This document shows, piece after piece, positions 12,826-56,800 of a DNA stretch of 64,000 bases. The DNA lies in assembly GCA_949775045.1 (NCBI GenBank), contig OX459095.1, positions 34,136,564 through 34,200,563 of the forward strand, read 5' to 3'. Source of the DNA: Metridium senile. Lineage: Eukaryota > Cnidaria > Anthozoa > Actiniaria > Metridiidae. The notes under the pieces were generated by a model. The model was not told the DNA's origin. It made no database searches and worked only from the letters and a program-made list of their open reading frames with translations. The stretch's first letter is position 1, and every line of letters begins with the position of its first letter. The translations under genes and the position numbers were made by a program.

Positions 12826-13418
12826 TTTGATTTTCTTTCGAGTTACACAGGGAACCCACTCTCACCCTTTCCACATAATTCCACAGGCATCCCGAAGCAA
12901 TGAACTGGCTATACTAGTACTTTATAGAAATATTTTCGACACTTCTCAGCTTAAAAGTAGTGAATTGTTAAGTAAACACGAGGACTTGGCAATATATTTA
13001 CATTTATTTTATCTCAAAAAGTGGACTTTTTGAATGTACTGTACATGGGCTGCCTGTGTATTACTAGGAACCAGGCCTTTTTCTTTCTATAAGCATGCGC
13101 TGTAGCATTGTGGCGCCAAATCAATATGGTGGAAATCGTTGAAGGTTAGAATGCATTTTTAATCATTTTAAACAACGGTTTATTGAAATTTATCTGGTTA
13201 TTTGAAAACCTGGATGTTATACAACTTACTTTATTGTTGATTCGCCATATATATTGTTATTTTCAAGATTGAGACATGCTTTTATGCTCAAATCAAAATC
13301 ATTTCCCACGTGTGTACGAGGAATATCGCTGTCAAAGTTCTTGGAATTTAGATCATTTCATGCCTTATTTTCGCATATTTTCCGTGTTTATAGTGCTTGA
13401 GTTTCCTTGGTAATAAAC
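12826..13418. promoter_or_regulatory. Divergent promoter region between CWH43 and NUP98
   Basis: This 593-bp gap separates the start codons of two genes transcribed away from each other, so it should hold both 5' UTRs and probably a shared bidirectional promoter. I see no clear TATA box. It has few foldback repeats compared with the introns, which fits conserved regulatory use. This is inferred from gene layout only. Confidence 0.6.
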
Positions 13419-45374
<31,956 letters not shown>

Positions 45375-45710
45375 CTGTATTGACAACCAGTTTACAAGTG
45401 ACTGTTCCACATCAATCAACCTGACGGCTGTGGCTAAACATACAGACCTCACTGCACAGTATTTAGCAGAGATCTAACTGTATTGACAACCAGTTTACAA
45501 GTGCCTGTTCCACACATCAATCAACCTGAGGACTGTGGCTAAACATACAGACCTCACTGCACAGTATTTAGCAGAGATCTAACTGTATCGACAACCAGTT
45601 TACAAGTGACTGTTCCAAGTCAATCAACCTGACGACTATGCCCTGGCTAAACATACAGATCTTAATACACAATATTTGGCAGAGATCTAACTGTATCTAG
45701 AAATAGCTAA

Positions 45711-47001
45711 CTGTTCCACACATTGATCAGTTAACTGCTGTTTCCATAGCCTGTTCTTTATTATCAAATATATGTACAGACTGCTATCCAGCTACTGCTA
45801 TCCAGCTTGTGTGTATTTTTACACAGGTTGGACATGTTTATAGGGAAACAATTGTAGTAGTAATATTTGCTGTGCTTCGGGGAATAATCACACATCAGAT
45901 ATTTTTACTGTTCAATAATTATGATGTGTAGATAACCTTTGTCGTATAAGCTTTGTATAATCTCTAGCTCTAATATAGACAGACATTGTAGCTGCAAAAA
46001 CTTCAGCATTCAACATAATAATACTAAAAAGTGCTTCATATTTTAATTTTGTTTTCTTTCGTTCAAATCCCTATTCAGTACTAAAAAGTGATGTTTGTAC
46101 TGACAGAATTGGATATCATAAGATGATTGAATATATAGCTAGAATTAGTTTCAAAAAAAGACTTCTGCATACAAATCAACATGGATACTTTTGTAAAAAC
46201 GTTTAATATCTATAGATGCTAATAAAAACATCATTTTCCTCCTATCTTCAGTGATTTTCTGATATTTTGTTTGTTTGAAATAAATTAACTGTTTCGACCC
46301 AAGTGTAAGAGATGTGGATGAGTTGTGATCATCCAATGTGTGAATCTTTCAAAAGGCTGTTAGTCAGGGAGCATAATTATGTCCACAAAAAAATAGTAAC
46401 GTGGGAATTTTATGAAGAAAGCAAACTAGTGGTTTTGCTGTGTTGACAAGACCCTAAGGAAATCAAAAAAACTTTTTGGCAATTTTTTAAAGCGCTAGGG
46501 GGGGGGGGGGGATGAAGTTTGCCATTGGTGAGCTTGGGCGGGTTGAGAGGTGGGTAAATACCAACTAATATTGTAAAAGATATCAAAATGTCACTGCACA
46601 ATGTATGTTGGTAAGTGTCTGGGTTTTTCATATTGAACTTCTCGCTTTTATTGAGATGCTTGTAGCACATACCACATAAACAGAGTTCAAAACACTAAGA
46701 GCATGCAACAGAACTACTACACTAATAATATAATAATAATAATGGTTTAATATCAAATATGGCTCTTCACTTGATATGAAAGCTATAATATTATATACAT
46801 ACTCAGCTTGTTATTGTTTACAAAACAATTCCTAAGGATTTGACCAATTACAATGCCCATATTATTATATTTTATATTATTATTATTATTTATTATGTTT
46901 TTTTATTAATATTATTAATATTTTATTTATTTGTTTTTTTGCTTAAAAGTATTCTATAAAAAAGATTTCATTTCCTTTTTTCAGTGATATTTACAACTTT
47001 G
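45711..47001. other. Tail-to-tail gap between NUP98 and PGAP2
   Basis: It holds the probable 3' UTRs of both genes. AATAAA-like signals occur at about 46220 and 46279 on the plus strand. A G-run lies at about 46499-46511 and an A/T-only block at about 46855-46935. No further gene or clear mobile element was recognised. Confidence 0.5.
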
Positions 47002-50000
47002 TTAATTCTGTTTGTTGATAGGACTTATGCATGGTCCTATAGTTAAGTTATGGTCTTTCAAGTCATGTACAATTGTATAATGAAATAGTATGTTTGAAAA
47101 CACAGTTACATACTCCAAGAATGCAAACACGCTGTAGACTATATGTAATATCAAGTCAAGGAAAACAGACAATTATATGATAAATATGACAAAAATGTAG
47201 ATTAATTTGTGTCAGTGTTTCTGAGAATACAGGAGAGGTGACATAGACAAACTGTGTGTACATGGTATAAAAAGAAGCTATAAATAACTGATGTAAATCC
47301 TTTCCTCTAAAGGCCCAGGCAAATGGCTTAAATATTAGCTTCAGCATTGGTTCAACAACTTGGTTTGAACATTGTACAATGGTTGTTGAATGATGTTGAA
47401 CGTAGGGGGCAAATGGTTTCAACAATGTTGAAATGGGGTGGCAAACACTGTCAACATTGCCATTCAACAAAATTTGAAAGGAATCATGCTCAAGCAAATG
47501 TTAAAGCCGTTTGTTTGCCCGGGCCTTAAGGTACAGGAATACAAAAACTTTATGCAAATTGTTTGTTGTTTCTAAAGATATGATTACAAGTATTCTTTGC
47601 ATAAATTATTTTTCTGCAATCCCACATATCTACCCCACTCCATCTGAAATTAAATGCCTAATTCACTAGCATATTGTAATTACTATACAATTATTGGATT
47701 CTTCCGAGTCCATTATGGCAGAACATTTAAGTCAAGAATTCAATATTTGGCGAGATCACAGGTCGAGCTTAAAATTAAAATCAAGTTTTAAATATCTGTC
47801 ATAATGGGCGACGTTGAATCCTATAGGTGTTTTATAATAGCACACAAATATTTGTTTTCAAAATATCTCGAGTAAACAATTAAAATGTTGCAGTCCAATA
47901 GTTTGCTGTCCAATATCGCAAAATAATTGATTGCCACATGACTAAGATAGAGAAATGTGATTGGAGAATTATTTGTGATGTATAATAAACATGAGTGCAG
48001 GGCAATTGATCAAACACACTTTCAGTAGTTATGAATTACAAGATGAAATTAATATATGGTTTCTATGAATGAATTGATTTAGTTTCAAGGATACCTCCAG
48101 GTTCGCAGTAAGTATTATGTCTAAAGAACACATATACTGCAGTTCCAAAGGAGAAATAATTCACTAGCATTGCAGTCACCTTTCTTCTGAATGAAATGAT
48201 TTCCTGTAGTAAGCAAAAGTGAAATTAGTTTTGAACAAAACTGAGCCTGAGTTTAGCAAATAGAAGTGTTCAAAAAATAGGATATGATTTCTTGGTTTAT
48301 GCTCTAAATAAATAAAGAAATGACATTTTTGACAACTCATTCTTATAGCAGGACACAAGCATCTTACTAGAGAGACTCACACTCACTACCCCTACATTAA
48401 AATAATATAAACCATTGCTGCATGAGAGAGACCAACACATCAAACAAAGGCCTCGTCTACACGAATCCGATCCGGCTGAAACCGCATAGAAATATTTGCG
48501 TCCACACAAATCCGCGTATCTGGAGGATTCAAGTAAAAGTATGCGGTTTCGGTGACTGGATTCACAAGATTCGTGTGGACGATAGGCAAATTCGCATAAA
48601 AAAGTTTGCGGTTTCAAAAGTATCCGGATCCGTGTAGACTCCGTCAAACTCTATTTAACACACTAATCACTATTCACTTAGTTGTACAGCTGTTTCCAAA
48701 AAGGTTGTCCTGTGAATGCATTCTACATATTATGTAATAGTCTCCTTCGCAGTTCCCTACACAATCTTGAAAGGTAACCAGGCATATCATTTGAATCGAA
48801 TGGGGACATACTTTAAGCTTGCAATGATAGAGACCTTTCAACATCTGGAGGGACAATTATTCATGTGTCTCTATCATTGCAAGCTCAACGTTTGTGTCGC
48901 TTCGATTCAAAGGTCTTGTTACCTTACAAGATGGGATCACTGAGGGAACTGTGAAGAGGACTATTGTTGAAAGCAAAACTTTAGAGCATAGTTACTGTGT
49001 GACTCACAGTACCGTAGTCACTTACAAAAACGTTTGATGAATTTTTGACATTATTTCATCTCAATTGGACCAATCAGGTACAAGTTTATATCGACAGGTG
49101 GAGTTTATGTAAAGAATTGAGAGTCATCAACCTTTTTTTGGATTATTTACTCCGAGTTTATATCGGGAGGCAGAGACTTAAGATACTTTGATGTCTGTAT
49201 TTGGTCTGATTGGGATGAAAACATGTCAAAATAATGTCAAAATCAAATGTTTTTGTAAGTGACTATGGTACGGCGAGTCGCACAGTAATAGAGGAGTAGA
49301 AAGGTCCCCTCTATTAACTAATATGTTTAGAGTTATAATTTACTGTATTTTAGTGTATACTCTACAAAATAGAATACCAACTCCACATTTTTATTTAAGG
49401 TTATAAAGACCAATAATGCATTTCGGTCTTGGAATGCACTTTTGAGTATTCAAAATTCAACCCTTCTTGAAATAGCTGTACACAAGCAGTAGAGAATACA
49501 AACCTCATGTGTTGCGGGTTGCTGACAAGTTCTCTTATATAGTATACAAGTTAGCAACATATGAATCATACTGGCAACCATGAATGTAATGAAACTTTTC
49601 TCATGTACACCTGCAACAAGAAAGTAAATGAAAGAATCAATGGCTGAGAACAAAATTAATATCCATTGGCAAAAGAATAAACAAAATGGTGAACCAATTA
49701 ATTGACCAGTTTCATGTTAGCATCGCTGTTCTATTTGACAAAAATAACATTTGCACAGCCCGAGGCTAAGCATTGATTTGTTGTAAAACACATTCACAAA
49801 TTCCAAGCCAAGTACGGGAAAATACTAACCGCTAAACAATAGAAAACACAAAATCGAGATTATCCCTGTGCAAATGCGCCTTTTGTCAAATAGAACAGCA
49901 GTGTTAGATAATAATTATGAAACTTGTCTATTCCAAAAAACATTCTTGTCATTGCATGTTACTTACTGTAATTATCACTAGAAGAAACACAGGTTAAAGT

Positions 50001-51478
50001 CACAAGGGCAAGGTTCTCCACGAAATATAAAATAGCATTGATACAAGTAAGCCATCTAAAGGATCTAGAAGCTTTGGCAATGCCCCTACTCTTCAATATC
50101 TGGTATTCTATTATTGTAAAAAGGATCCTAAGACTTGAGTGGTAGCCAATACCAAACCTCCAAATGTACTTTTCTGGTGTAAATCCACCAGTGGCTGCAC
50201 TTATGGATGGCAGGTAATTAGGGACCTGAAAGGATTAGATATAATAAAAGTAAATGACTATAAAAATATGATATTTGTTAAAAGAAATATGTACATTAGA
50301 CTATGCTTTTTTAAGTAAAAATAGTCTGAATTTTTCGATTTATTCACTCAATCAATCACTCAATCGTTCATTCAATTATTCATTTAGTTATTTCTAGGTC
50401 AGCATGCATACAGTGACGTATTTTGATATAGTTTTGCCAACCAACCATTGTTACTAGAACAAAGAGAATTAAAAAATCTATTGTTAAAATGGTTGGCAAA
50501 TTAGCACCACAATACCAACACTTGTAAACACTACGCTCATCTATTCATTCACTATTTAATTACTTCACACAATTATTTATTAATTTATTCAATCATTTAC
50601 TTATTCATTCATTCTTTCATCCAATAATTCAATATTCCATTCATTCATTCATTCAATTGTTCATTCATTTCATTGTATTTTTCATACTTTCTTATTCAGG
50701 CAGGATTTAAAACCATTCTGGAAACATTTGTGAATGACCAAAATATTGAAAAGTGAGTTATTGTCACAATTAGAACAGAACTAACAGGCTCCCATTTAAA
50801 TCTGTACTTTCCCATTTAAATCTGTACTTATGCAAATTGTGTTGATATGTGCTGAGCACACAGATCATCAAATCAAAGAAGTTCACTTCAAAAATAATAT
50901 ACTCTGATTGGTTGACTGTGTGTCTAGCACACATCAACACAATTTGCATAAGTACAGATTTAAATGGGAAAGTACAGATTTACAGGGAACCTGTTAACTA
51001 TACCCAACTATAGCTAGTTTATGGTTAGTTTTGTTCTAATAGTCCAATGCACAGTTCTCTTCGATCAAACTCAGCCTCGATAGCATGGAATATTATTAAA
51101 TGATTAGCATGTGTACATCCCGTAGGGGGGAGTGGTGGGGACGGGTGTACACAGGCTAATATTGTGTATAAATTTACCACGAGCTGTTGTTAAATTGTAT
51201 AAAAAACGTATATATACACGCTTTCGAGGCTGAGAGAACTGAAAAGGACTATTGTATAATAATGATGATAGAGATAATGACAAAGATAAAAACAAAACTA
51301 TGGTACTCACTCCACAGTGCGTTCTTGTGCTTTCCTCAAAGTGTAAAAATAGCGCAGTTAAGACACAGCAGATGATCGAAGCAATAGGCAAAAGTATGGT
51401 TATTTGAACTATAACTGCAATATTTAGCTCAAGTAAAGGCGGTTTAGAATGTGACACAAACATTTTGTTCTTGACCAT
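47002..51478 (-). CDS. PGAP2: PGAP2 (post-GPI attachment to proteins 2), complete, 5 coding exons
   Basis: PGAP2 is a Golgi multipass membrane protein needed for fatty-acid remodelling of GPI-anchored proteins. Exons in gene order: 51478-51311, 50225-49967, 49610-49504, 48203-48095, 47138-47002. Together they give 780 nt: 259 aa plus TAA, close to the human protein (~254 aa for a main isoform). Conserved blocks are FLHFEESTRTHCGVPNYLPS (about residues 43-63, joining exons 1 and 2), YIWRFGIGYHS (about 76-86), MIHMLLTCIL in exon 3, FFRHNTYCEPGV (about 204-215, joining exons 4 and 5) and VFAFLEYVTVFSN in exon 5. Exon 4 starts after the acceptor CTTACTACAG; two nearer AG sites give a less good match. 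The C-terminal ~20 residues do not match human. The gene lies tail to tail with NUP98 and 65 bp from divergent WDR55. It is related in its membrane part to CWH43 at the other side of NUP98. Confidence 0.93.
47300..47531. repeat. Foldback element in PGAP2 intron 4
   Basis: AAGGCCCAGGCAAATGGCTT pairs with AAGCCGTTTGTTTGCCCGGG. The middle is rich in GTTGAA/TTCAAC. Confidence 0.75.
47532..48094. other. PGAP2 intron 4, remaining part
   Basis: No repeat or exon was recognised. Confidence 0.4.
48446..48645. repeat. Foldback element, CGTCTACACGAATCCG type
   Basis: TCGTCTACACGAATCCGATC pairs with GATCCGTGTAGACTCCG. The inner AACCGCATA and TGCGGTTTC blocks are inverted several times. Confidence 0.75.
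48736..48967. repeat. Foldback element, family A (complete)
   Basis: ATAGTCTCCTTCGCAGTTCC pairs with GGAACTGTGAAGAGGACTAT; AAGCTTGCAATGATAGAGAC is inverted inside. Confidence 0.85.
48999..49288. repeat. Foldback element in PGAP2 intron 3
   Basis: GTGTGACTCACAGTACCGTA and GTCACTTACAAAAACGTTTG are inverted at the right. GAGTTTATATCG is inverted inside. Confidence 0.8.
49400..49490. repeat. Solo right arm of a TA-CAGC foldback
   Basis: GGTCTTGGAATGCACTTTTG then TTCTTGAAATAGCTGTACA matches the right arm of the element at 19259-19929. No left arm is nearby. Confidence 0.65.
49720..49908. repeat. Foldback element, family D, second copy
   Basis: TAGCATCGCTGTTCTATTTG pairs with CAAATAGAACAGCAGTGTTA. 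Confidence 0.8.
50330..50700. repeat. ATTCATTC-rich simple sequence, PGAP2 intron 1
   Basis: Irregular TCATTCATTC repeats with a small inverted pair around CAACCATTGTTACTAG. Confidence 0.7.
50786..51000. repeat. Foldback element, family C, second copy
   Basis: Same CCCATTTAAATCTGTACTTA arms as 38771-38966, with an extra tandem copy of the arm at the left end. Confidence 0.85.
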
Positions 51479-51543
51479 GTTTCACATGTAACTGAGCCGT
51501 CATGTACAGCGGATTCGTACCACAGGGAACCCAACAAAACAAA
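51479..51543. promoter_or_regulatory. Very compact divergent promoter between PGAP2 and WDR55
   Basis: Only 65 bp separate the two outward-facing start codons, so both 5' UTRs must be short or overlap the neighbouring gene. No TATA box is seen. The motif AAAATGGCGG at the WDR55 start resembles a YY1-type ATGGCGG start context, common at housekeeping promoters. This is inferred from layout. Confidence 0.65.
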
Positions 51544-53784
51544 ATGGCGGACTCAATAGAGGTAAAATGATAATCACAATTATAAGTGCCTTTTTATGCT
51601 TTAATGGCTATGATATAACCTGTTTATGAATATAGGACGAAGATAGTTCGATTCCAGGAGAGATTAAGCTACCAAGTCAAGTATTTGATGTTGCTTTTCA
51701 CCCAGAAAGGAATGTGATTGCAGTCGGACAGATCGATGGACAAGTTACCATGTGAGTCGATAATTTTGAGAAAACAAATCGATATAGTCAATCGATAATC
51801 ATCCAATATGATCGATAGATAGATTTCAATCAATCAATCAATATGAATGTGATTGCAGTCGGACAGATCGATGGACAAGTGACCATGTGAGTCGATAGTT
51901 ATCGGAAAACAAATCGATATAGTCAATCGATAATCATCCACTATCATCGATAGCTAGATCTCAATTAATAGTAAATAGATATTGGCTGTGATAGCTTTAG
52001 ACTAGTTTTGCAGCTGTACAGATCAACTTTGACCTGGGGGCAGTAGGGGTAGGGAGAATTTGGACACAAGATGAACTTGGCTAAACTAAAGCTGCTTGTC
52101 CCAGTAATGCCCCAGAGAGAGTCTTTTAGTTTATTGACATGAAGGATTTAGAATCTGCTGTAAATAAATGGTATTTTCTTGGTATAATTAATTCCTCTTA
52201 TAGATGCACTTGAGAAAATATAAAGGACTTATATTATAAGCTAGAGTCACACTCAGCTCTGCCTCGTGAAATCTGTTCTTTCTATTCTCTTTCTATTTTC
52301 TCTCATGCAACTTGTTCTGTGTAATGGTAAGTATCACATGAGTGGACCCGGGGGGGGGGGGGGGGGGTGACTCCCTTGAAAACTTGATAGGGGTGCTCGA
52401 CAAACCTTTTAGGGTCGAAAATTAGACCCTGGCGTACCTTTTAGGGTCTCGAACTGGCACCATACCTTTTAGGGTCAGTTTTCGAACTTAAGATTATACA
52501 TATTGAAACAGTGTCATATAAAAATAATATTTATTAACTTCAACAATACATCAACATTGTTTCTCTAAAGTGTGTATTTATCAATTTTAAATTAAAAAAA
52601 AAAGTTAAATGTGGTTGTACCTTTTAGGGTCTGAAATCAGTGCCTGAGTTAATTTATTTACCTTTTAGGGTCATTTTCAAAACCGTTTGTCGAGCACCCC
52701 TATCAAGTTTTCAAGGGAGTCCCCCCCCCCCCCCCCCCCTGGGGAGTGGACAGTGCTTCATTGTATTCAGTCTCTGCTTAGACTACATAACAGTTCCTAC
52801 TTTTAAGTGAAAACTCTGAAGAAACAAGTTGAAGTTTGATCGAGTAAAATTTTGGACACAAGATAATTAGGAGAGTAGTAATGTATGAGCGGAGAGTGAG
52901 GTGAGATACACGAAAACTACTGTTTGGCATTTCTTCCCTCTCATACGTCACTTCTCTCCTCATCTCTCATGGCCATGGCCTAAACTTTACTCAATCAAAC
53001 CTCAACCCATTTCCTTGTACATGTAGCTTTCATTTAAAAGTAGGGACTGCTTTGCAGTCTACTCGCTGCTGTGGTCAAGGTTCAAGTCCCAGTTTCATGT
53101 GTTGTTGAGGGTTTTTCTCCTGGCCATCCAGGTCTCGATCCTCTCTCCATAAAAGTCAACAATTTATTGAGCAGAGCCATGTGCTACAACATGTAATGTA
53201 GGGGTACGTACGTAGTAAATTAAGTGTTAATGTGAGTCTCCTCAGTTAACAGGACACTTGTGTCTGGTTGATTCATTTCATTATTTATATTTATAGTAAA
53301 ATATTTATATCTTATTAGACAGTTAGATGTGTAATATGGCTAGATATTTTACCAGTGAAACACTGTAGTTTGAATGCGTAAAATATCCAGCCATATTACA
53401 CATCAAACTGTTAATAAGTTTTTTATTATCCAACCATCAAAAAAATAGGTATTTGTTCTCGTTTAAAATAGACTACTCAAAGACGAGAAAAAATATCGCT
53501 TTTACTCAAACTATTCAGTCCTACTCCTGGGATACTTTTACTCATCTATGACTTGTTGGATAATATATGATATGTTTTTCTACAGACATTCCTTTTCTAC
53601 CAGTGAACCAAATAAGTTGTTGATGGAACTAACACACCATAAGAAGGCTTGTAGAGCTGTTTCTTTTACCTTAGATGGCAATTGTAAGTTTATAGAATTA
53701 AACGACTTATTGATGTATTGAATAGTCCTTTTCACAGGTCTCATAGATCAACCTCAGACTCAGTAACGACACTAATTGAATAAT

Positions 53785-53881
<97 letters not shown>

Positions 53882-56800
53882 GTGACTTAAGATCTAGTCT
53901 TAAAAGAATGTATCCTGGTTATAAGATCACTCAGGTCAACATTGTGTTTGACTTCTTATCAGGATATCACAAAAACTTGTTAAATAATCTCTCTAGCGTA
54001 GGACTAACAGAAGGACTAACTATTGTAAGAAAGTGCCAGAAATGGGTTATCTCTCAAAACTGTGAGATTGTTAAATGTTTATACAATTATTAGTTATAAT
54101 CATGTACATCTTTGTAAGTTTAGTCATACAGATATTTGCTTAGGCTACCTATGCCCGCAATATTTGTTTATAGTATGTAAAAACATAGTCTGAAGTTTAA
54201 ATAAATACAAATAATAATAATAGTGATTTAATAAGAAAACTAGCGAAAAGAAATTACAATGTTTCGTTGTCATCACGTAAATGAGAACGCAAAGAGAGAA
54301 ATATTTATAGTGGTGGACAATGAAAAATAATACAATAAGTTAATAAACAGTTTCGCTTGAATGGAGTCCGACTGGACATTCAAGTGTGGCTTAAATTATA
54401 ATTTATTTCTCTCTTTGCTCCATCATTTACTTGATAACGTTGTCGCGATGACAACGAAACGTTGTAATTTCTTTTCGCTAGTTTTCTTATTAAAGTGTAT
54501 AAGCAAAGTTCTTCTGATTAGAGTAATAATAATAATAATAATAACTTTATTTATTTATTTATATAGCGCTATTTTTAACTGGTAATTGCTAAAAAGGAAC
54601 AATGAATAAATAAATTTATTCATTTACATGGTAATTGCCAATAAACATGGCAATTATAATTTTATGAAATGGAACCTGCAAACATTAAACTTAATCTGAA
54701 AAAAAAAATAGTTTTACTTATTGTTTTGAAAAGTCCTTTTCACAGTTCTTGTTGATCAACCTCAGCCGTGATAGTGTGTAATATATTCTTTATAATTGGA
54801 CTACAGCCTATTGTACTGCTATATGAAACCATTACAGCTATATCAAAAAGGTTGACAAAGGTTTTGTTGCATGTTGTATACCACCAAGCCTGAAATGCAC
54901 TATGGATGATATGAATTCAAGCAGCAAATATAAAGGTTACAACAATATAACATTTTTCCAAACTTTTGTCTGCGAGGTTTTGCAGCCTATTTTATTGTGC
55001 TGATATCATTTACATATGAATATATGACGTATTTCAAGCTTGGTAAGCAGCATATGCAACAAAACCCTTACCAACCTTTCTTGAAATAGCTGTATATGTT
55101 TTTGGTGGATGCTTTAATGCATGTCTGCAAACATTAAAAGAAACTCTGCGTCCTCAAATAGTTTTGTATTCATCCAGTTGACGAATTGCTCACATGTGAA
55201 ATTGTAAGACAGTTGTCTGTCAAAGACAGAAGTTTTCAATACAGTTATAATTCGCTTATTTATTTATCTTCAACTTGTCCAATCATTTCAGATCTGCTGT
55301 CAGCTTCTAAGGACAAGTCTTTGCAAGCTGTCGATATGAACACTGGTGCTTTGGCGCTTACAAGGAAAAAAGCTCATGAGTATGCTCCAAAAACATGTGT
55401 ATAATTATTATAAATGTCTACTGGTCTCATAATACTTTAATAAATACTGCAATTTGCAGAAATTCTAACCCCATCAATTATATATCAGATGCATTATGAT
55501 TAATGCTTAATTCCGCCTCTGAGTGCTTTCTCAATGTCTATACAATTCATATCTATTACAAATATGGCATGTTATATATTCAAATAGTAGATAGACAGAC
55601 AGAGATAGTCAGGTTAGCAGATAGACACAGACTAAATTGCAAAACTGTTCCTACTTTAATGTGAAAACTCGGAAAAAATGAGTTGAAGTTTGATTTTTTT
55701 TTTTTTTTTTGAGTTTTCATGAAAAAAAGTAGGGACTGTTCTACAGACAAACAAACAAATAGACCAAGAGATAGATAGATCCAAGGAAAAGCAAAGCAAT
55801 AATGTAGCTGGGCCTTTGCACTGAAGTGAGGTGAACGTTGATCTTGCAATGATAGAGACCTTTTAACACCTTGCTGGACAATTATTCACGCATCTCTATC
55901 ATTGCAAGCTCAGCAATCGTCTTGCTTCTATGCAAAGGCCCGGCAGCCTTACAAGATGGCACAGGGAACTGTGAAGGAGAGTATTAGTCAGATATCTCAA
56001 CAGCATATATAAGAAATATAAGACTTTATGCCAACAACTGACCTGATAGTAATGTGGTTAACTATTATTGTTCAATCTATAGTTCTGCAATCAATTGTTT
56101 GATAGTATATAAGACTTTATGCCAACAACTGACCTGATAGTAATGTGGTTAACTATTATTGTTCAATCTATAGTTCTGCAATCAATTGTTTGATAGTATA
56201 TAAGACTTTATGCCAACAACTGACCTGATAGTAATGTGGTTAACTATTATTGTTCAATCTATAGTTCTGCAATCAATTGTTTGAAAGTGATATCTGAGCA
56301 TTTAGTTGCAACAGGAGATGATGATGGTGGAGTAAAAGTGAGTATAGTACTTTATTAATAGTATTCCTATCCCCCTACCCCTAAACACAGCAACCAGTAT
56401 ACAGCATATATCATACAGATTTATGTTGTTTCTATGATGCTTGTGACATACATTTGATAACATGGGGGGACATGGGGGATTGCAATTTTTTGGCTGTTGA
56501 TGATTTTTTTGCGGTGTTGCAGTGAAAAAATTCCTATGTTGCTGTGATGTAAATGCCTTCAGTGTGTGGTGTGCTTTTCCAAAGCTGCAGTGTCCAGTGA
56601 ATTGTAAAGCTGTAGTGTTCGTAGTGTTTGGTGAAAGACACTGTGATGCGGAGTGGTCAAAAATGTTTTTGCAGTGTTGAGAACTCCTCACCCCATATTT
56701 AGAATGAGAAACGAATGACACATGACATTTGGAATAGTTCAAATGTATTTTCAGCTGGACGACTTTTGTGAGATTAACTGTTTCAAAGTGAAATTCTAAT

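Noticed and set aside
47156..47497. Minus-strand 113-codon open frame near the PGAP2 end
   Set aside because: It overlaps a foldback element and does not match PGAP2. The true last exon is 47138-47002, which matches the family and fits the phase.
48297..48647. 116-codon minus-strand open frame in PGAP2 intron 3
   Set aside because: It runs through a foldback element with inverted CCGCATA blocks and has no similarity to PGAP2.
53776..54093. Poly-Asn protein
   Set aside because: The Asn run is an (AAT)n microsatellite fused to a retroelement-like remnant.
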